A DNA stretch of 64,000 bases from Morinoia aosen (GCA_030386875.1 CM059559.1:69950392-70014391); one strand, 5' to 3'; positions 30,552-43,313 are shown, counted from the first letter of the stretch. The notes: generated from the letters alone by a model not told the origin. A program made the numbers and translations.

Positions 30552-32167
30552 CTCTTCAACGATGTTCCACGTATCCACGTCTACGTCGTCTTCACCCACT
30601 TCAACGTTGCTCTTCATTGGCGCTGTAAGAAGAGATGCTGTTGATACTTTGCAGTAAGAGTTGATGAAATCTTGAGGAATAGGAAATTTCTGCTTCAGGC
30701 GCATTTTCCCAAAGAATTTTTCCAACTCATCTTGACAAAGATTGCGGACGCAGATGTATGGCAGAACATCTCGCGGAATTTTTTCTCTCAACATAAGCAC
30801 AACATTTATGGACTGAATCCACCCATCAATGAAGGAGCATTTCCGATTTGGATTAAGCGCTTGCAACTCCTTCAACCAAGGGATGCAATCCTGCAAGGTT
30901 TTTATCGAAGGAGAACATGAAGTCAGGGGTTTTCTGAGAGGGACTCGGTCAGCAGGAGATTGAGAATTCAATATATCAAATAGGTCGTTGAATTTCTTGC
31001 AGAACATGCTGGTTACTGCTGATGATGAAGGAATGGAATCAGTTGCAACATAAAAGTCTAAGGCAGCAGATGTTGTATTGGACAACACTTGAGTTGCAAG
31101 TTTTACTTTCATTTTTTGTGAAAACTTCAAATTGTAGACATGATGATGCGATAAACGGGGAACACATTTAATACTTTTGTTTTGCTCCATTTCAAAGAGC
31201 TTCTGAATATGCGTCCAAGAAGCGGAACAATGTAGAGAAGGAATTCTCAAATCACCATTGTAGAGAAAGTTGCGAGCATTTTTGATCAAATGGGGGGATC
31301 TTTGAAAACGAAATATTTCCTGTCGGCAAACTCAACAACAGGATTAGTTGGTGTACAGCCCATGTCTTTGAATGCTTTTTGCAAATTGCTGCCTTGGTCG
31401 CTTGTTATGCCCAGAACAGTGAAGTCTTGACATTCCATCGCAGCAATTGACTCCTGTATAATGTCTTTTATGCATGAAGATGGCATTGCCGAAGCTGTAA
31501 AATAAAAGCCAATTGGGTGTTTCCACTTTTTTGAAATTCCAGAGGCCATAACACAAAACACGGATGTGGCCATTTTCTTGCGTTGGCCACCGTGGATAGT
31601 CTCAAATCCAATTATGGCATCGTTCTCTCGGTTGTACGATAACCCTTTCCGGAGCGACATCTCATCCACTAGAAGGAAACAAAGTTTTTCTCTAGCACTG
31701 ACGGGTTTTACCTTCATTTTCAACATGGACACACTTTTTGCAGTTGTACCAGGACGTACTTGGAATTGTTTCATCAATGCACGCACAGTCGAAAGTGATG
31801 GTAATGGTATCAAGCTCCTCATCAGTTGATAATGGGTCTCTGATGAGCTTACAAGAATGTTCACAGCGAGCCACTTGTGATACATGGTGTATGATCTCTT
31901 GCCCCTTAATTTGTGCTTGACAAATGCACTGAGATAATGACCAAGTCTGCCACTTACACTTCTCAGAAAATTATCGGTGTTTAACCGTTTGTACAGTACC
32001 TTAGATTTTCTCCTGAGCCTTTTCCTAAGTTTTCTCTCAGGAGCTGGTCTACTGTTTTCAAGGGCAATTGTCGTTCCAGAAGGAGAAGCGAACAACCGTC
32101 GCTTACACAGTACCACTGGAGGACCTGTGTCTTCCAAGAAAGAACTGCTTCTTTTGCCACACGAATT
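30552..32167 (-). pseudogene. P/THAP9-like transposase gene A, DDE core exon with one frameshift
   Basis: P-type transposases cut DNA through an RNase H-like DDE fold with a GTP-binding insertion. This exon opens after TTTATTGCAG at 32168 and ends before GTATGC at 30551. It has LYKRLNTDNF, VDEMSLRKGL (first Asp), GITSDQGSNL (second Asp) and RNLCQDELEKFFGKMR (Glu). The frame breaks once at the run of six G (31292-31297 on the plus strand), where DPP should continue into the HLxKxARNFL stretch seen in gene B. One missing base explains the break. It may be an assembly error in a homopolymer, so the gene could be intact in the animal. Confidence 0.85.
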
Positions 32168-32947
32168 CTGCAATAAATTGACGAAAATTAGATTGTATAT
32201 TATATTTACTTTCCCAACTTGTAGAAAGTATTAATTGTACACACAAATCAAACTTTAAGGTGATTGAAAGTTTAGGTTTTGAACACAACACATCTAATTA
32301 CAAAATATGCCACATTTAATCTACATGGATTGGAATCACAATTCTGGTCAGTATTCTTTTTCCAAGGTTTCTAGTATTAAACTATAAATGAGTTCAAAAC
32401 TACCGAACAGTATAAAGTGAGTACCAATGAGAGATAGGATAGCCCTGTTCAGTACCCAAGAAAGTACGCGAGTACCGCGAGCCCTCCCTTCTAATCAAGC
32501 ATTCTAATTGGATGCATTGTGCAAAGAAGCAATACCTAAATGTATGCATTTATTCGATTCCAAGGAGACAAGAAATAAAGTATAGTTCAGAAATATGCTA
32601 CGAGAATCACAACTTAATTATATTTTTTACCCAAATATAATTATATAATTTCAACATAGATGCATTAAATCGAGAAGTGGAATGATCAGAGAAGTAAATG
32701 AGTGAAAGTGAATATGGTATTGACACTGATGGAAATGACAGAAGGTAGTTCTCACAATAATTCTATAAATGCTGTTGTGTCTTAGAATAATGCGTATGTG
32801 ATAACTTTTCAGCAATCTTTCGAGCTTTTGCTGCTAGCTATCATCCAACGCTGTCCAATTTTGGCTTGTAACATGAAATATCTATCTTGCTACAATTCAA
32901 ACACACTTCAATGAAGTCCGAACTTTGGTTATTTCAACACGACTAAC
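32168..32947 (-). other. Gene A intron before the core exon
   Basis: A donor ACAG/GTTAGT at 32947 and an acceptor at 32168 bound this intron of 780 bases. It is AT-rich with no inserted element recognised. Confidence 0.6.
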
Positions 32948-33333
32948 CTGTGTCGTTTCCCTCCACGAAGATGAGCAGCATTGTTTGCTGGAAGCACTGG
33001 TGGCAGGCCTTGATTTGCCAGGTGTCGCAGGCTTTGAGGTGCCAGGAGCGGCAAGCCTTGAGGTACCAGGAGTGGCAGGTCTCGAGGTACCAGGAGTGGC
33101 AGGTCTCGAGGTGCCAGGAGTGGCAGGTCTCGAGGTGCCAGGAGTGCCAGGTCTCGAGGTGCCAGGAGTGGCAGGTCTCGAGGCGGCAGGAGTGGCAGGC
33201 CTTGAGGGGTCAGGAGTGGTAGCTCTTGAATTGCCAGGAGTGGCAGCCCTTGAAGTACCAGGAGTGGCAGCTCTCGAGGTGCCAGGAGTGTCAGGTCTCG
33301 TAGCACCAAGAGCAGGAGGTACAGTGCCAGCAG
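32948..33333 (-). pseudogene. Gene A linker exon with 24-bp tandem repeats
   Basis: The 386-base exon (acceptor CTCCATCAG, donor ACAG/GTTAGT) encodes about 13 copies of an eight-residue TPGTSRPA unit, a flexible Ser/Thr/Pro-rich linker between DNA-binding and catalytic parts. Phase arithmetic supports this frame. The THAP exon leaves 1 base, the preceding 117-base exon keeps that phase, and this exon ends in phase 0 where the core exon begins. All other frames are also open because the unit is a multiple of three, which makes competing frames uninformative. Gene B has an analogous but unrelated 33-bp repeat in the same position. Confidence 0.7.
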
Positions 33334-33474
33334 CTGATGGAGAAATAAGGAAATAAATAAGGGAATTCCAGAACCTCTACTCATGTCATTCAATTCTTAC
33401 TCATTAGTAGAGAAGGCGGTTTAAGGCTCCACCCCAAAACATAATTTCACAGAGCAAGTGGAAGGAAGCATCTA

Positions 33475-34615
33475 CACCTTTTTCACTTCAAATTAATCTA
33501 AGTCAAGTTCAATTTAATCCGAGTCAAGTTCAATTTAATCCGAGTCACGTTCAAATTCATCCGAGTGAACTTCAAATTAATCCGAGTCAAGTTCAAATTA
33601 ATCCGAGTCAAGTTCAAATTAATCCAAGTCAAGTTCAAATTAATCCAACCCAAAGTTGAGGTGAAAATGACGTAATAAATTGTTAATTTGAGTTTTTTGT
33701 TGAATATGTATCTATTTGATGTGATGAGCAAAACTTGTTTCGAGGATTTATTTACACTCATAGATATTTATACACGTGAAATTCCACTTTATCACATATA
33801 TGAAATCAAATACATGCAAGTAAAAAATATTATCATTGGACGATATGTAGATATAATCTTTAAAAGAAATATACAAGTGCAATTCACTGAGTACTACTTT
33901 CAAGACTTAAATATTCATAAAATGATTATTATAAAAGTTATTGAAGTCTTAAAAGCATTATATATTGAACTGTGAACACACGCAAATAAAATCATTATTA
34001 AATTAGAAACATTGTTTCGTGTATTATTTTTGTGTATTGTAAGTGGATCCTACATTTATTCACAATGACTAACACGGAATTAGAATGGATCGCAACATTT
34101 ATATTACTTATGCAGGAATGTATCTGGGTAGTAATGTACAAGTATAAATTGTAGTCAAACGGAATCGTACATTAGTACTCAGTGAATTGCATTTGTATAT
34201 TTCTTTTAAAGATTAAATTTACATATCGTCCAATGATAATGTTTTGTACTTGCATGTATTTCATTTCATATATGTGATAAAGTGGAATTTCACGTGTATA
34301 AATATCTATGAGCGTGAATAAATCCTCAAAACCAGTTTTGCTCATCACATCCAAGAGATACACATTCAACAAAAAATTCAAATTAACAAATTATTACGTC
34401 ATTTTTACCTCAACTAAGGGTTGGATTAATTTGAACTTGACTTGGATAAATTTGAACTTGACTCGGATTAATTTGAACTTGACTCGGATTAATATGAACT
34501 TGACTTGGATGAAATTGAACTTGACTTGGATGAAATTGAACTTGACTCGGGTTAAATTGAACTTGACTTGGATTAAATTGAACTTGACTTAGATGAATTT
34601 GAAGTGAAAAAGGTG
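33475..34615. mobile_element. Foldback MITE with 21-bp repeat arms, copy 1
   Basis: The ends are CACCTTTTTCACTTCAAATT and its inverted partner. Each arm is an array of about eight 21-bp units (type AAGTTCAAATTAATCCGAGTC). The left array is 33490-33655 and the right array 34425-34600, inverted. Arm sequence continues inverted inside the arrays (33660-33900 against 34170-34420). TA flanks both ends, which suggests a Tc1/mariner-type target. It lies in a gene A intron. There is no coding capacity. Confidence 0.8.
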
Positions 34616-35527
34616 TAGTATGCAAAGAAAACATGTAAGTACAATCAAGAAAGTAAGCCTACCTCACCATCAGCTCAGGCCCTGACATTTTCTCTCATGG
34701 AATACTACTTCCAATGGATACAGAAATTTTACCCCACTTATTGGGAAATCATCAAATGTAAGTGATCCTTCATAATGTAAAATAGGCAAGGCCTATTGGT
34801 AAATTAAAGTTCTGCTGCACTGTAAGGGTACATAAGGAATTAAACACTGGGGTACAGAGGGGGCTCGTCAAAAACTGGAAGAGCTCATTTAATTAAATGA
34901 ATACAAAACCTATTTTTGCCAACCAAGACTAACCTGTCAACACAAACACTGCACTAGGTATTTCTCATTCATGAAGCTCCTGAGTTATCACAGGATTGTA
35001 ATTCGGATCATATTAATGAACTTTTGTCTTGGTAACAACATTTCTGAAAATTTCAATTATTTTTCTTAATTCAACACTAAATGTACATGGAAAAAGATTG
35101 CTAGTAAAATTTGAACTCCTCTATTATGTATTAAATAATTTCCAATTGAATGCTGAAGTTTATTTCCCTACAAAAAAACTTTCTTTGCTATGTTTCATTG
35201 AGTGTAATAGTGAATTGTGTAGCATCCATTTCCTGGATAAATGCTACACACTTTAAAACATATGTGAATACCAGTCTCAAAAGTATTTGGAAATGTACTA
35301 CCCTTTCTTTGTGTACACCAAGGCTTCATAAGTGAAAGCCATGCACTATCTAATTAAGTGTAAATTTAGCTTATGGGCTTCAATTTTCACATGGGATGAA
35401 TATTTCTTCAAGTGGCCTTGACTTTTTCAAAAATTTCAATACAATAAACTTAATGTTAACATTCTTTTCTTTCATTTAAATATTCCTCGATTGGATTGGG
35501 GAATCATCATTTAAATTGTAAACCTAC
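34616..35527. other. Gene A intron sequence with a family S fragment
   Basis: AT-rich intron. 34653-34720 matches the 3' third of family S (AAGCCTACCTCACCATCAG type). Nothing else is recognised. Confidence 0.5.
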
Positions 35528-35644
35528 TTTTGTTAGGAGTGGCAGGCGTTGCAGCACCAGGCATTGCAACAAGAGGTAGGGCAGGCCTTTCATCAGAAGT
35601 GCCAAGGCTTGTAGCACCAAGAGCAGGAGGTTCAGTGCCAGCAG
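35528..35644 (-). pseudogene. Gene A short linker exon (duplicate of the repeat exon's start)
   Basis: The 117-base exon has acceptor CTCCATCAG and donor AAAA/GTAGGT. It is phase-neutral. Its first 40 bases and about 200 bases of upstream intron match those of the exon at 33333, including a shared AGGCTCCA block (33425, 35805). The exon is therefore a duplicate. It encodes an Ala/Pro/Thr-rich linker. The inclusion of one or both exons could be alternative. Confidence 0.6.
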
Positions 35645-37504
35645 CTGATGGAGAAATAAGGGAATAAATTGGGAACAGTGATATGGCATCTCAAATGAAG
35701 TTGAAGCACACTACACAATGAGTGATATTTCCAACAACCTTAATTTTTCCTGAACTTTTACGTCATGACATCACCTAGTAATACTTTAGGAGAAAACAAG
35801 TCAGTTTAAGGCTCCATCCCCATAACATAGTTTCCCAGAAAAAGTTAAATGGAATGAGTAATATACTCATTGAGCTAAGTACCATTCAATATTAATCCCC
35901 ACAAACAAATGTCATTTAGCTCCTGTTCTCAATGCAAATTTACATTAGACTCATTTCATACGATGCTCCCAACTGTCCCGACATGGTGTCCCGAAAGCAT
36001 CTACAATAATCAAATTACAATCCTAAACCAGTCCAGCCAGACAAATCATACCACAATCATCTTGCGCACATCTGGCATAACACACATTCTCTCCATACCG
36101 CTCCAACACATTCAAGAAGGTCTCCCTCTCCTTCTCTTACTTACTATGTAGGTACAATCCAGGGACAAAGTATTCAATGGAATTTTTAACTCCCCTATCA
36201 CACTGCTGACCTAATCTACTGTTATTCTCATTCCCTCTCTACATGTGTCGATTCCCACTAAATGTTTACAGCACACAGCTAACAAGAGTTGGCTTACAGA
36301 ACTACCATGAAAAAAAATTTGACACTTAGGCCCATTCTTTCCAACATACAGGTTAATGCAGACTTTTACACAATGCTAAGCATCTACTTGTTCAATCCAA
36401 ACACTTTTGTGTGCCTTCACCTTTTTTTGTGCCAAGGGTTGTGTGCCAAAAATTTGGTTCACATATGCAAAGTTAAATTCTAAACACATTTTCATGCTGC
36501 AAAAGTTTAGATTTTTTGCAATAAGAAAAATTTCAATCCATAAATGTAGAATTTTTTGTATTTTTACAAGCAACATAAGCTCCATCACTTTTTAACATCG
36601 AAAATTGATTATGGTCTCCTTAAACATGTCATAAACATTTTATAATAAACAGGAACAGAATTCTGAATATCCAATTGGAAGAAAGGTATATATATTCCAA
36701 ATCTTTAGCATTTTTGGACGAACACACCTTTTGGGCAGAACTGAAGTTTATAGTAGAACTTGAATTATGTTCACAATTTCTGTTGACAAATCTTTTCTGC
36801 TCCAACTGAAAGTAGAATGAAGTTTCTACAGAGAGTGACAGAGCCTTTGTTGATCTTAATATCAATATTTTACAGGGAAAAAGGTTATTGGTAAATTTCA
36901 AAAATTATCTAGCAATCTCTGTAGATTATTCACTGAATGCATATTCCATGTATGGCTCAGGATATGTTGGCTTCTAGAGTACCCATACCATTTTCAAAAC
37001 ACAGCCTTTGAGATGCAATAAATATGTTTTTTTCACCCCTTCATTGTAAAATTAATCATATGACTTTAAACATTTATTCAAGTAAATCAACCCACTACCC
37101 AGCTTCTAGCCCCTGTATCATGTCAACTGTTGTACTGATCCTCAGGAAATTTCAATGTATTATTATTATTATTATTTAAATTCCCCAATCTCAATGTGAA
37201 TGTTTTTGATCTCAATAAGCTTTATTCCTTTTAACTAGATTTTTATTCATTCATTTTTAGTAAAATTTCTATATGAAATTGAAGTTCATAATAATTGAGA
37301 TTCCATGTAGCCCACTCTGAAAATTTTTTTTTAAGAAAGACCCATTGATCATGTTTCTGGACCTTGAATTAAACAAGAAGAACCATATGTAAACTATGTA
37401 AACTTTGTATGGTCACCTTTGGTGGCCTCCTCTACAAGGCTAACTTTATGAACAACTATCTGATCACTGTTTATAGTATTAAAGGTCACCTTTGAAAGTG
37501 ACTA
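35645..37504. other. Gene A intron 1, proximal part
   Basis: AT-rich intronic DNA. An ATT microsatellite lies at 37160. No gene or complete element is recognised. Confidence 0.5.
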
Positions 37505-38865
37505 CACCTTTTTCATTTCAAACTAATCTTAGTCAAGTTCAATTTAATCCAAGTCAAGTTCAATTTAATCTGAGTCAAGTTCAATTTAATCCGAGTCAAG
37601 TTCAATTTAATCCGAGTCAAGTTCAAATTAATCTAAGTCCAAGCCAAGTTCAAATTTATCTGAGTCAAGTTCAAATTAATCCGAGTCAAGTTCAAATTAA
37701 TCCAAGTCAAGTTCAAATTAATCCAACCCTTAGTTGAGTTAAAAATGACGTAATAATTTGTTAATATGAGTTTTTTGTTATATAGGTATCTATTGGATGT
37801 GATGAGCAAAACTGGTTTCGAGGATTTATTTACACTCATAGAAATTTATACACGTGAAATTCCACTTTATCACATATATAAAATCAAATACATGCAAGTA
37901 CAAAAATTATCATTGGACAATATGTAGATTTAATCTTTAAAAGATATATACAAGTGCGATTCACTGAGTACTATTGTACGATTCCGTTTGGTTACAATTT
38001 ATACTTGTGTATTACTACCCAGATACATTCTTGCATTATCAATATAAATGTTGCCATCCATTCTAATTCCGTGTTAGTCATTGTGAAGAAATGTAGGATC
38101 CACTTACAATACTCAATAATAATACAAGATCCAACATTTCTAACTTAATACTGATTTTATTTGTGTGTTCATAATTCAATATTTAATACTTTTAAGACTT
38201 CAATAACTTTAATAATAATCATTTTATGAATATTTAAGTCTTGAGAGTAGTACTCAGTAAATCGCACTTGTATATTTCTTTTAAAGATTAAATCTACATA
38301 TCGTCCAATGAAAATATTTTGTACTAACATGTATTTGATTTCATATATATGATAAAGTGAAATTTCACGTGTAAAAATATCTATGAGTACAAATAAATCC
38401 TCGAAACCAGTTTTGCTCCTCACATCCAATAGATACATATTTAACAAAGAACTCATATTAACAAATTATTACGTCATTTTTAACTTAACTAAGGGTTGGA
38501 TTAATTTGAACTTGACTTGGATTAATTTGAACTTGACTCGGATTAATTTGAACTTCACTTGGATTCAATTGAACTTGACTTGGATTAAATTGAACTTGAC
38601 TTGGATTAAATTGAACTTGACTTGGATTAAATTGAACTTGACTTGGATTAAATTGAACTTGACATGGATTAATTTGAACTTGACTTGGATTAAAATTAAA
38701 TTGACCTTGACTTGAATTATTTTTGAACTTGACTCGTATTAAATTGAACTTGACTCGGATTAAATTGAACTTGACTTGGATTAAATTGAACTTGACTTGG
38801 ATTAAATTGAACTTGACTTGGATTAAATTGAGCTTGACTTAGATTAATTTGAAGTGAAAAAGGTG
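37505..38865. mobile_element. Foldback MITE with 21-bp repeat arms, copy 2
   Basis: Same family as 33475-34615, with CACC ends, TA flanks and 21-bp arrays at 37510-37735 and 38490-38860 in inverted orientation. The right array is nearly twice as long as the left, with about 18 units. Central sequences match copy 1. It lies in gene A intron 1. Confidence 0.8.
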
Positions 38866-39653
38866 TAGATGTAGAATCAAAAGCTGACTTATTCAAAACC
38901 AATCATTTATTTTAGAGCTGTGTAAAGTCAGAGTAGGTATGCTACTATTTTCCTAACTACTAGAGTACAAAAGCCTGCATGATGTTTCTTTTCATTATAA
39001 TAAAGGCAATGTGCAATGAGAAAATAACTGTAAATCTTAAAACGCAAACCATATTTGGAATGGATCATTCATGCTCATTGAGTGCAATCAAGACATCACA
39101 ATGATTACTTCACACAATAGCCATAAATAAATTATTTTAGAGTATCTTATAAGTTGCAAGCAAATTGAAAAAAACTTGGATAAAAAACAAAGGATGATTA
39201 AAAGTGTTTAACCATCCCTTATGAAAAAAAATACTAATTAAATTTGAATACAATACAAGTAGTTACTGCCTTACTGGTAATACAAAATTATAGCCAATTT
39301 GAGACAATTTAAATCAGCATTTATTTATCTATTGAATAATTACTTTTAGCATAAAATTTGCAACTAAATCTTGCATGAAAAGCATAGCATTCATTTTTCT
39401 TAATGTAAATTTAATTTTTGGGTTATTTACAGCATGATTTTTTCAGCTAAAGCTAACAACAATATTTCTTACTATATTTTTGATAAAAATTTGAAGCCCA
39501 TAAAATTTCTACTCTTAACACACTGCTATTATACGTCAATCCAACAGCCATTCATTATTCAAAATCAAGGGTATAAGGAAGATCATAGTTAGTGAAACAT
39601 TGATTTACTGCGTTAACTTGGGATAAACGAAACAACTAAAAGTTCTACATTAC
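38866..39653. other. Gene A intron 1, distal part
   Basis: AT-rich, nothing recognised. Confidence 0.5.
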
Positions 39654-39945
39654 CTTGGTCTTCCACAGCTCTTTTTGGAACTGCTGAAGATTTCAATAAC
39701 TTTCTCGCATTTCTGAATGGAGACAAAATGAAGTTATAGTCTGAAGGAGAGAAGTGCTGGGCACACACATAGACCTTCTCCGGCCTTTTGGATCTCTTAT
39801 CCATCAACGTTACATTACCACATGCTGCCATCCACTCGTCGTAATTTCCTTTTGGAAATAGGAAAAACGACAAATCAGGACATTGACGGTTATCATTTCC
39901 ACAATTTTCCATCAAGCACTTTTTAGTGCGTACGTACGGGGCCAT
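39654..39945 (-). pseudogene. P/THAP9-like gene A, THAP zinc-finger exon
   Basis: The THAP domain is a C2CH zinc finger that binds the element ends or target DNA. Starting at the ATG at 39945 the exon encodes MAPYVRTKKC with C-x4-C (CLMENC), a central FPKGNYDEW tryptophan motif, C-x2-H (CAQH) and the terminal SAVPKR signature. An in-frame ATG at 40053 would add 36 residues, but the 39945 start aligns with gene B and leaves promoter-like elements upstream. The donor is CCAAG/GTAATG. It ends with one base of a codon, the same phase as the THAP exon of gene B. Confidence 0.85.
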
Positions 39946-40017
39946 TTCTGCAGCAATCTCAATCACACCTCTGTCACAACTGCTTTCAGATTCAAACTGA
40001 GTCTCTTGCCGATTTTT

Positions 40018-40095
40018 CTTGACGTCACAATTTCTTGGCTCCTCATTGGCCAATTGGCACCTACGTCATCGCGGACAGCGGACGAATTCGCTTAG
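40018..40095 (-). promoter_or_regulatory. Gene A promoter-like region: CRE and CCAAT boxes
   Basis: A TGACGTCA palindrome (about 40020), two CCAAT boxes (CCAATTGGCCAAT, about 40043-40055) and a second TGACGTA half site (about 40064) lie 75-120 bases upstream of the THAP start. Gene B has a TGACGTCA about 140 bases upstream of its start. Confidence 0.45.
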
Positions 40096-41337
40096 TGATA
40101 AGTTGCGGATCTTCTAGTATATGGCACGGTATACAGAAGACAGGTAAGTCCACTTCAAAGGGGACAGCTGCTCGAAACCGTTAGACAAGCCAGCCAATAG
40201 GAGACGTTTGAGCCGATACGTCACCGACCCCATACCACGTGATTCACACGTCACTCGCGGCAGCGATGCACTGGCTGCCGTACGTATGATTGCACCATGG
40301 CAGGAACTGCCGGATTTCCGCACATACGTATTGAAAATTTTTTGAATAATATGGAAACTATGTTACTGAAAAACTTTGATAATCTCGTATGCAATGCTTA
40401 ATAGCCACGTAATAATTGAAATTAGTGTGCACACTGGGCAAAAGTTTCATATTTATCAATACAAAGCTCCGTTTGCGACTTGCATACTCATTGTAATTCT
40501 CAAATTCTTATTTTTCTTTTAGAGTGTTAAAAGGATAAATCAAATGGAAGTCCTCATAATGTTACTATATATTGCAGAAAAACACAGAGTTCATGGTTTG
40601 TCAACGTTAATAACCCACAGGATGAAATTACTCAGGCAAACAATGGTTTCCGCTTCATGAAAGTCTTCAATTCTTTTAGAATACTTGTTGAACGATATAC
40701 ATAGGAAGCAGGATTAGTTATTTTATAATGTCGATCTTTAATGCACATTTATTTCGGACTATATATATTATAAGCTTCGTATAAATTCCAATTGTAAGAA
40801 TAGGCTCCCGAAGTATAAATCTTCCGTACAAATCTATCTCTTGTACCTTTTTCATAATCTGCTGTGCTCTCTTACTCTTACCTAACGATTTGTTCAGACG
40901 ACTTTTGATTAATCACCGCTACATCATATTGCATTATAAAGAATTGTCATCAAGAAGAGTTTATTTTCGAATCGCTCTGTATCCAAGATTGACGTATAAA
41001 TAGTTGAAAATTTGAAAAACGAGCAATGTTGAACTAAAAGTATAGCTGCTTTGAGTAACTACAGGAATATTGGCAGTATTGCTATGGTCATTCCAGTAGC
41101 TACACTTTTCCCAGTGAAAATCCCTTAATACAGTAAAACATGCACTCGGCCTAGTTTTATTACATGGCAAAAGTAGCCTTACATCCATATTTATTCGATG
41201 AATACATTACTGTAGCAATTAAATATTGAACACTACGTCTTTTATTTATTGAATATACATATATATACATGTGCATATATATGTGTACGGACATATACGG
41301 CACACATCCTATAATATGCCGTTTGCTCCGGTTAATT
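40096..41337. other. Spacer upstream of gene A
   Basis: No gene recognised. An AT-dinucleotide rich patch (ATATATACATGTGCATATAT) occurs at 41265. Confidence 0.5.
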
Positions 41338-41480
41338 ATAAATATAAATGAATAATAATAATAATTATATGAATAATAAAACTACTAATAATCTCAGTTA
41401 AAAACAACTTCGGTCATAGAGTATTTAGTTGTCGCTTTGGCGTTTCCACCAAAGTTGCTGTGCGGTTGTAAGGTAGTACG
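41338..41480 (-). mobile_element. 3' end fragment of the jockey-type LINE
   Basis: The minus strand reads GCCAAAGCGACAACTAAATA then ATGACCGAAG and an ATT-rich tail. This matches the last 80 bases of the LINE at 9665-9738. The fragment is 5'-truncated. Its upstream limit is unclear. Confidence 0.65.
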
Positions 41481-42125
41481 CTGAGGTCATGAGTGTCTTC
41501 CATCTTTCTCCGCTATCTATACAGATTACTTCAATTACGACGTTATTGCTCACATATTCCATCTTACTCAGTCAAGTACGATACAACTCAATACAATACA
41601 CTTATCACCAAAAAACAGAACTCATGTCCCACTTCAACAATAACTGGCATAACACATAAAGTATGTCCTGCTTTCGTCGGGCCACAACAATTCTCCAGAA
41701 CTTCACCACCATTCGTTACACAGCGATATAGCATTACATAAATGTCGATAACTACTGTTTAGCATGAGCAACCCGAAAAGGAGCCGTCATGGACATTCTA
41801 ACACTTATCACAACATTTGCTTCTTTTTACCCGTCATCATAAGGATTCAATCACCATATGAAGAAAGATCGAGGCCAATACAGCTGAAACTCGTAATTTT
41901 TACCTGAAGAACCAGGGTACATGGATGCAAGGGAACAATAAATGTGGAAGGATTGAAGCTAGGACCCCAAAGTAGGGGTTCCAGCTACCACCCTCACATT
42001 GGCTAAGCGTCTTACTCGCGCTGGAACCCTTTCTCAACTCTGCGTTGAGTATAGGAACGCAGTACGCTCGGCAATTTTGGTTCTAAACTGTGTCGCAGAA
42101 CATACCAACTGCTACAAGACTAGGT
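41481..42125. other. Spacer, nothing recognised
   Basis: No gene or complete element is supported. Confidence 0.45.
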
Positions 42126-42476
42126 TTAGTTTATTAGTTAGTTTAAGCCTCCCTATCCTCAACAATGAGATGTAAAGAGAGGAAGGAAGAAGACACCATT
42201 TGGTATGGAGCTAAGGGAACGTGGAATCTATGCAGAAAGGGCACAGAAACAGAAAGCTAAGAAAGAAGTTGATGAAACAAGAAAAAGTTGAAGAAGAAAG
42301 TAGTAGGCGGTGAAAAACAGGACAGCAGTGAACCGAAAAAAGATGGTCCGTAACACAACAAAACCTATTCTATTTTAACAAAAAGAAAGGTTACCTAACC
42401 TTTAGCTCGGGCCCTCACATTGTCCCCCTGGGAGCGCTAGTTCCCATAGATACAATAATTGTATCCCCCTGAGGGG
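42126..42476 (+). mobile_element. Family S short retroposon copy
   Basis: Full-length copy from the GTTTAAGCCTCCC head to CCCCCTGAGGGG. ACAAGACT follows the element at 42477 and precedes it at 42114, so it has a probable target duplication. Confidence 0.85.
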
Positions 42477-42898
42477 ACAAGACTCTAGGACTTAGACAAA
42501 CTGTAATACAAACATTAAAACACAACCTCGCAACTTTGAACTGGGTGGGTCCACTCAGATTTATCATATATTCCCTACTACATTCACTTTTTTAACAAAT
42601 TCCATTACTTTATGAATAAGTCCCCCATCATATAACAGGTTGGCCACGCTTATGTTTCCCCCTGTCACCGCTTAGAAATTACAAATCTCATTTCCTTTCC
42701 TGTTGGACATAACAAATTGTAAGACTTCAGCTATAACCAGACGCTTGAAACGTAAAATACACATTTTGTGAAACCTATCCTGCAGAATTTAAATCTCTTA
42801 GAAATACCTTTCCGCTATAACATCAAGAACAACGTGAAGAGAACTCTCAAAGAAATAATGCTATAAATAGAAAAATAACACCAATCGCTATACATATA
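42477..42898. other. Spacer, nothing recognised
   Basis: AT-rich DNA with no supported feature. Confidence 0.45.
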
Positions 42899-42955
42899 CA
42901 GGGTGGGCCAGAAGTAACCTAGCCTTTTAATTTGCTAATACAAGGGAAACTATGA

Positions 42956-43313
42956 TTAGATTATAAGTTAGTTTAAACCTCCCTAACCGCTGCACAAATA
43001 GAGCGTATCGAAGAGAGGAAGGAGGAAGGCACCATTTAGTATGGCGATAAGATGACGAATCTGTGCAGAAAGGGCATAGAACCAGTAAGATGGGCAAGAA
43101 GTTCATGAAATAAGATAGAAGTTTAAGAAGAAAGTCAGAGGTGCTGAAAAACAGGACAGTAGTGAACCGAAAAAAGGTGGTCCTTAAACATAACAAAAAA
43201 ACATTTTATTTCAACAAAAAGAAGGCCTACCTAACTCTCAGCTCGGGCCCTCACATTTTTCCCCTGGGAGCGCTAATTCCCATAGATACAATAGTTGTAT
43301 CCCCCTGAGGGGT
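42956..43313 (+). mobile_element. Family S copy nested in the mariner element
   Basis: A 358-bp insertion is bounded by a perfect 15-bp duplication CAAGGGAAACTATGA (42941-42955 and 43314-43328). This defines the exact ends of the family: it starts TTAGATTATAAGTTAG and ends CCCTGAGGGGT. Confidence 0.92.

Noticed and set aside
33490-38860. 21-bp repeat arrays as a CRISPR array or as Asn/Leu/Thr-rich proteins
   Set aside because: Units are directly adjacent with no unique spacers, they occur in inverted pairs, and the genome is eukaryotic; the peptides are artefacts of a 21-base period.
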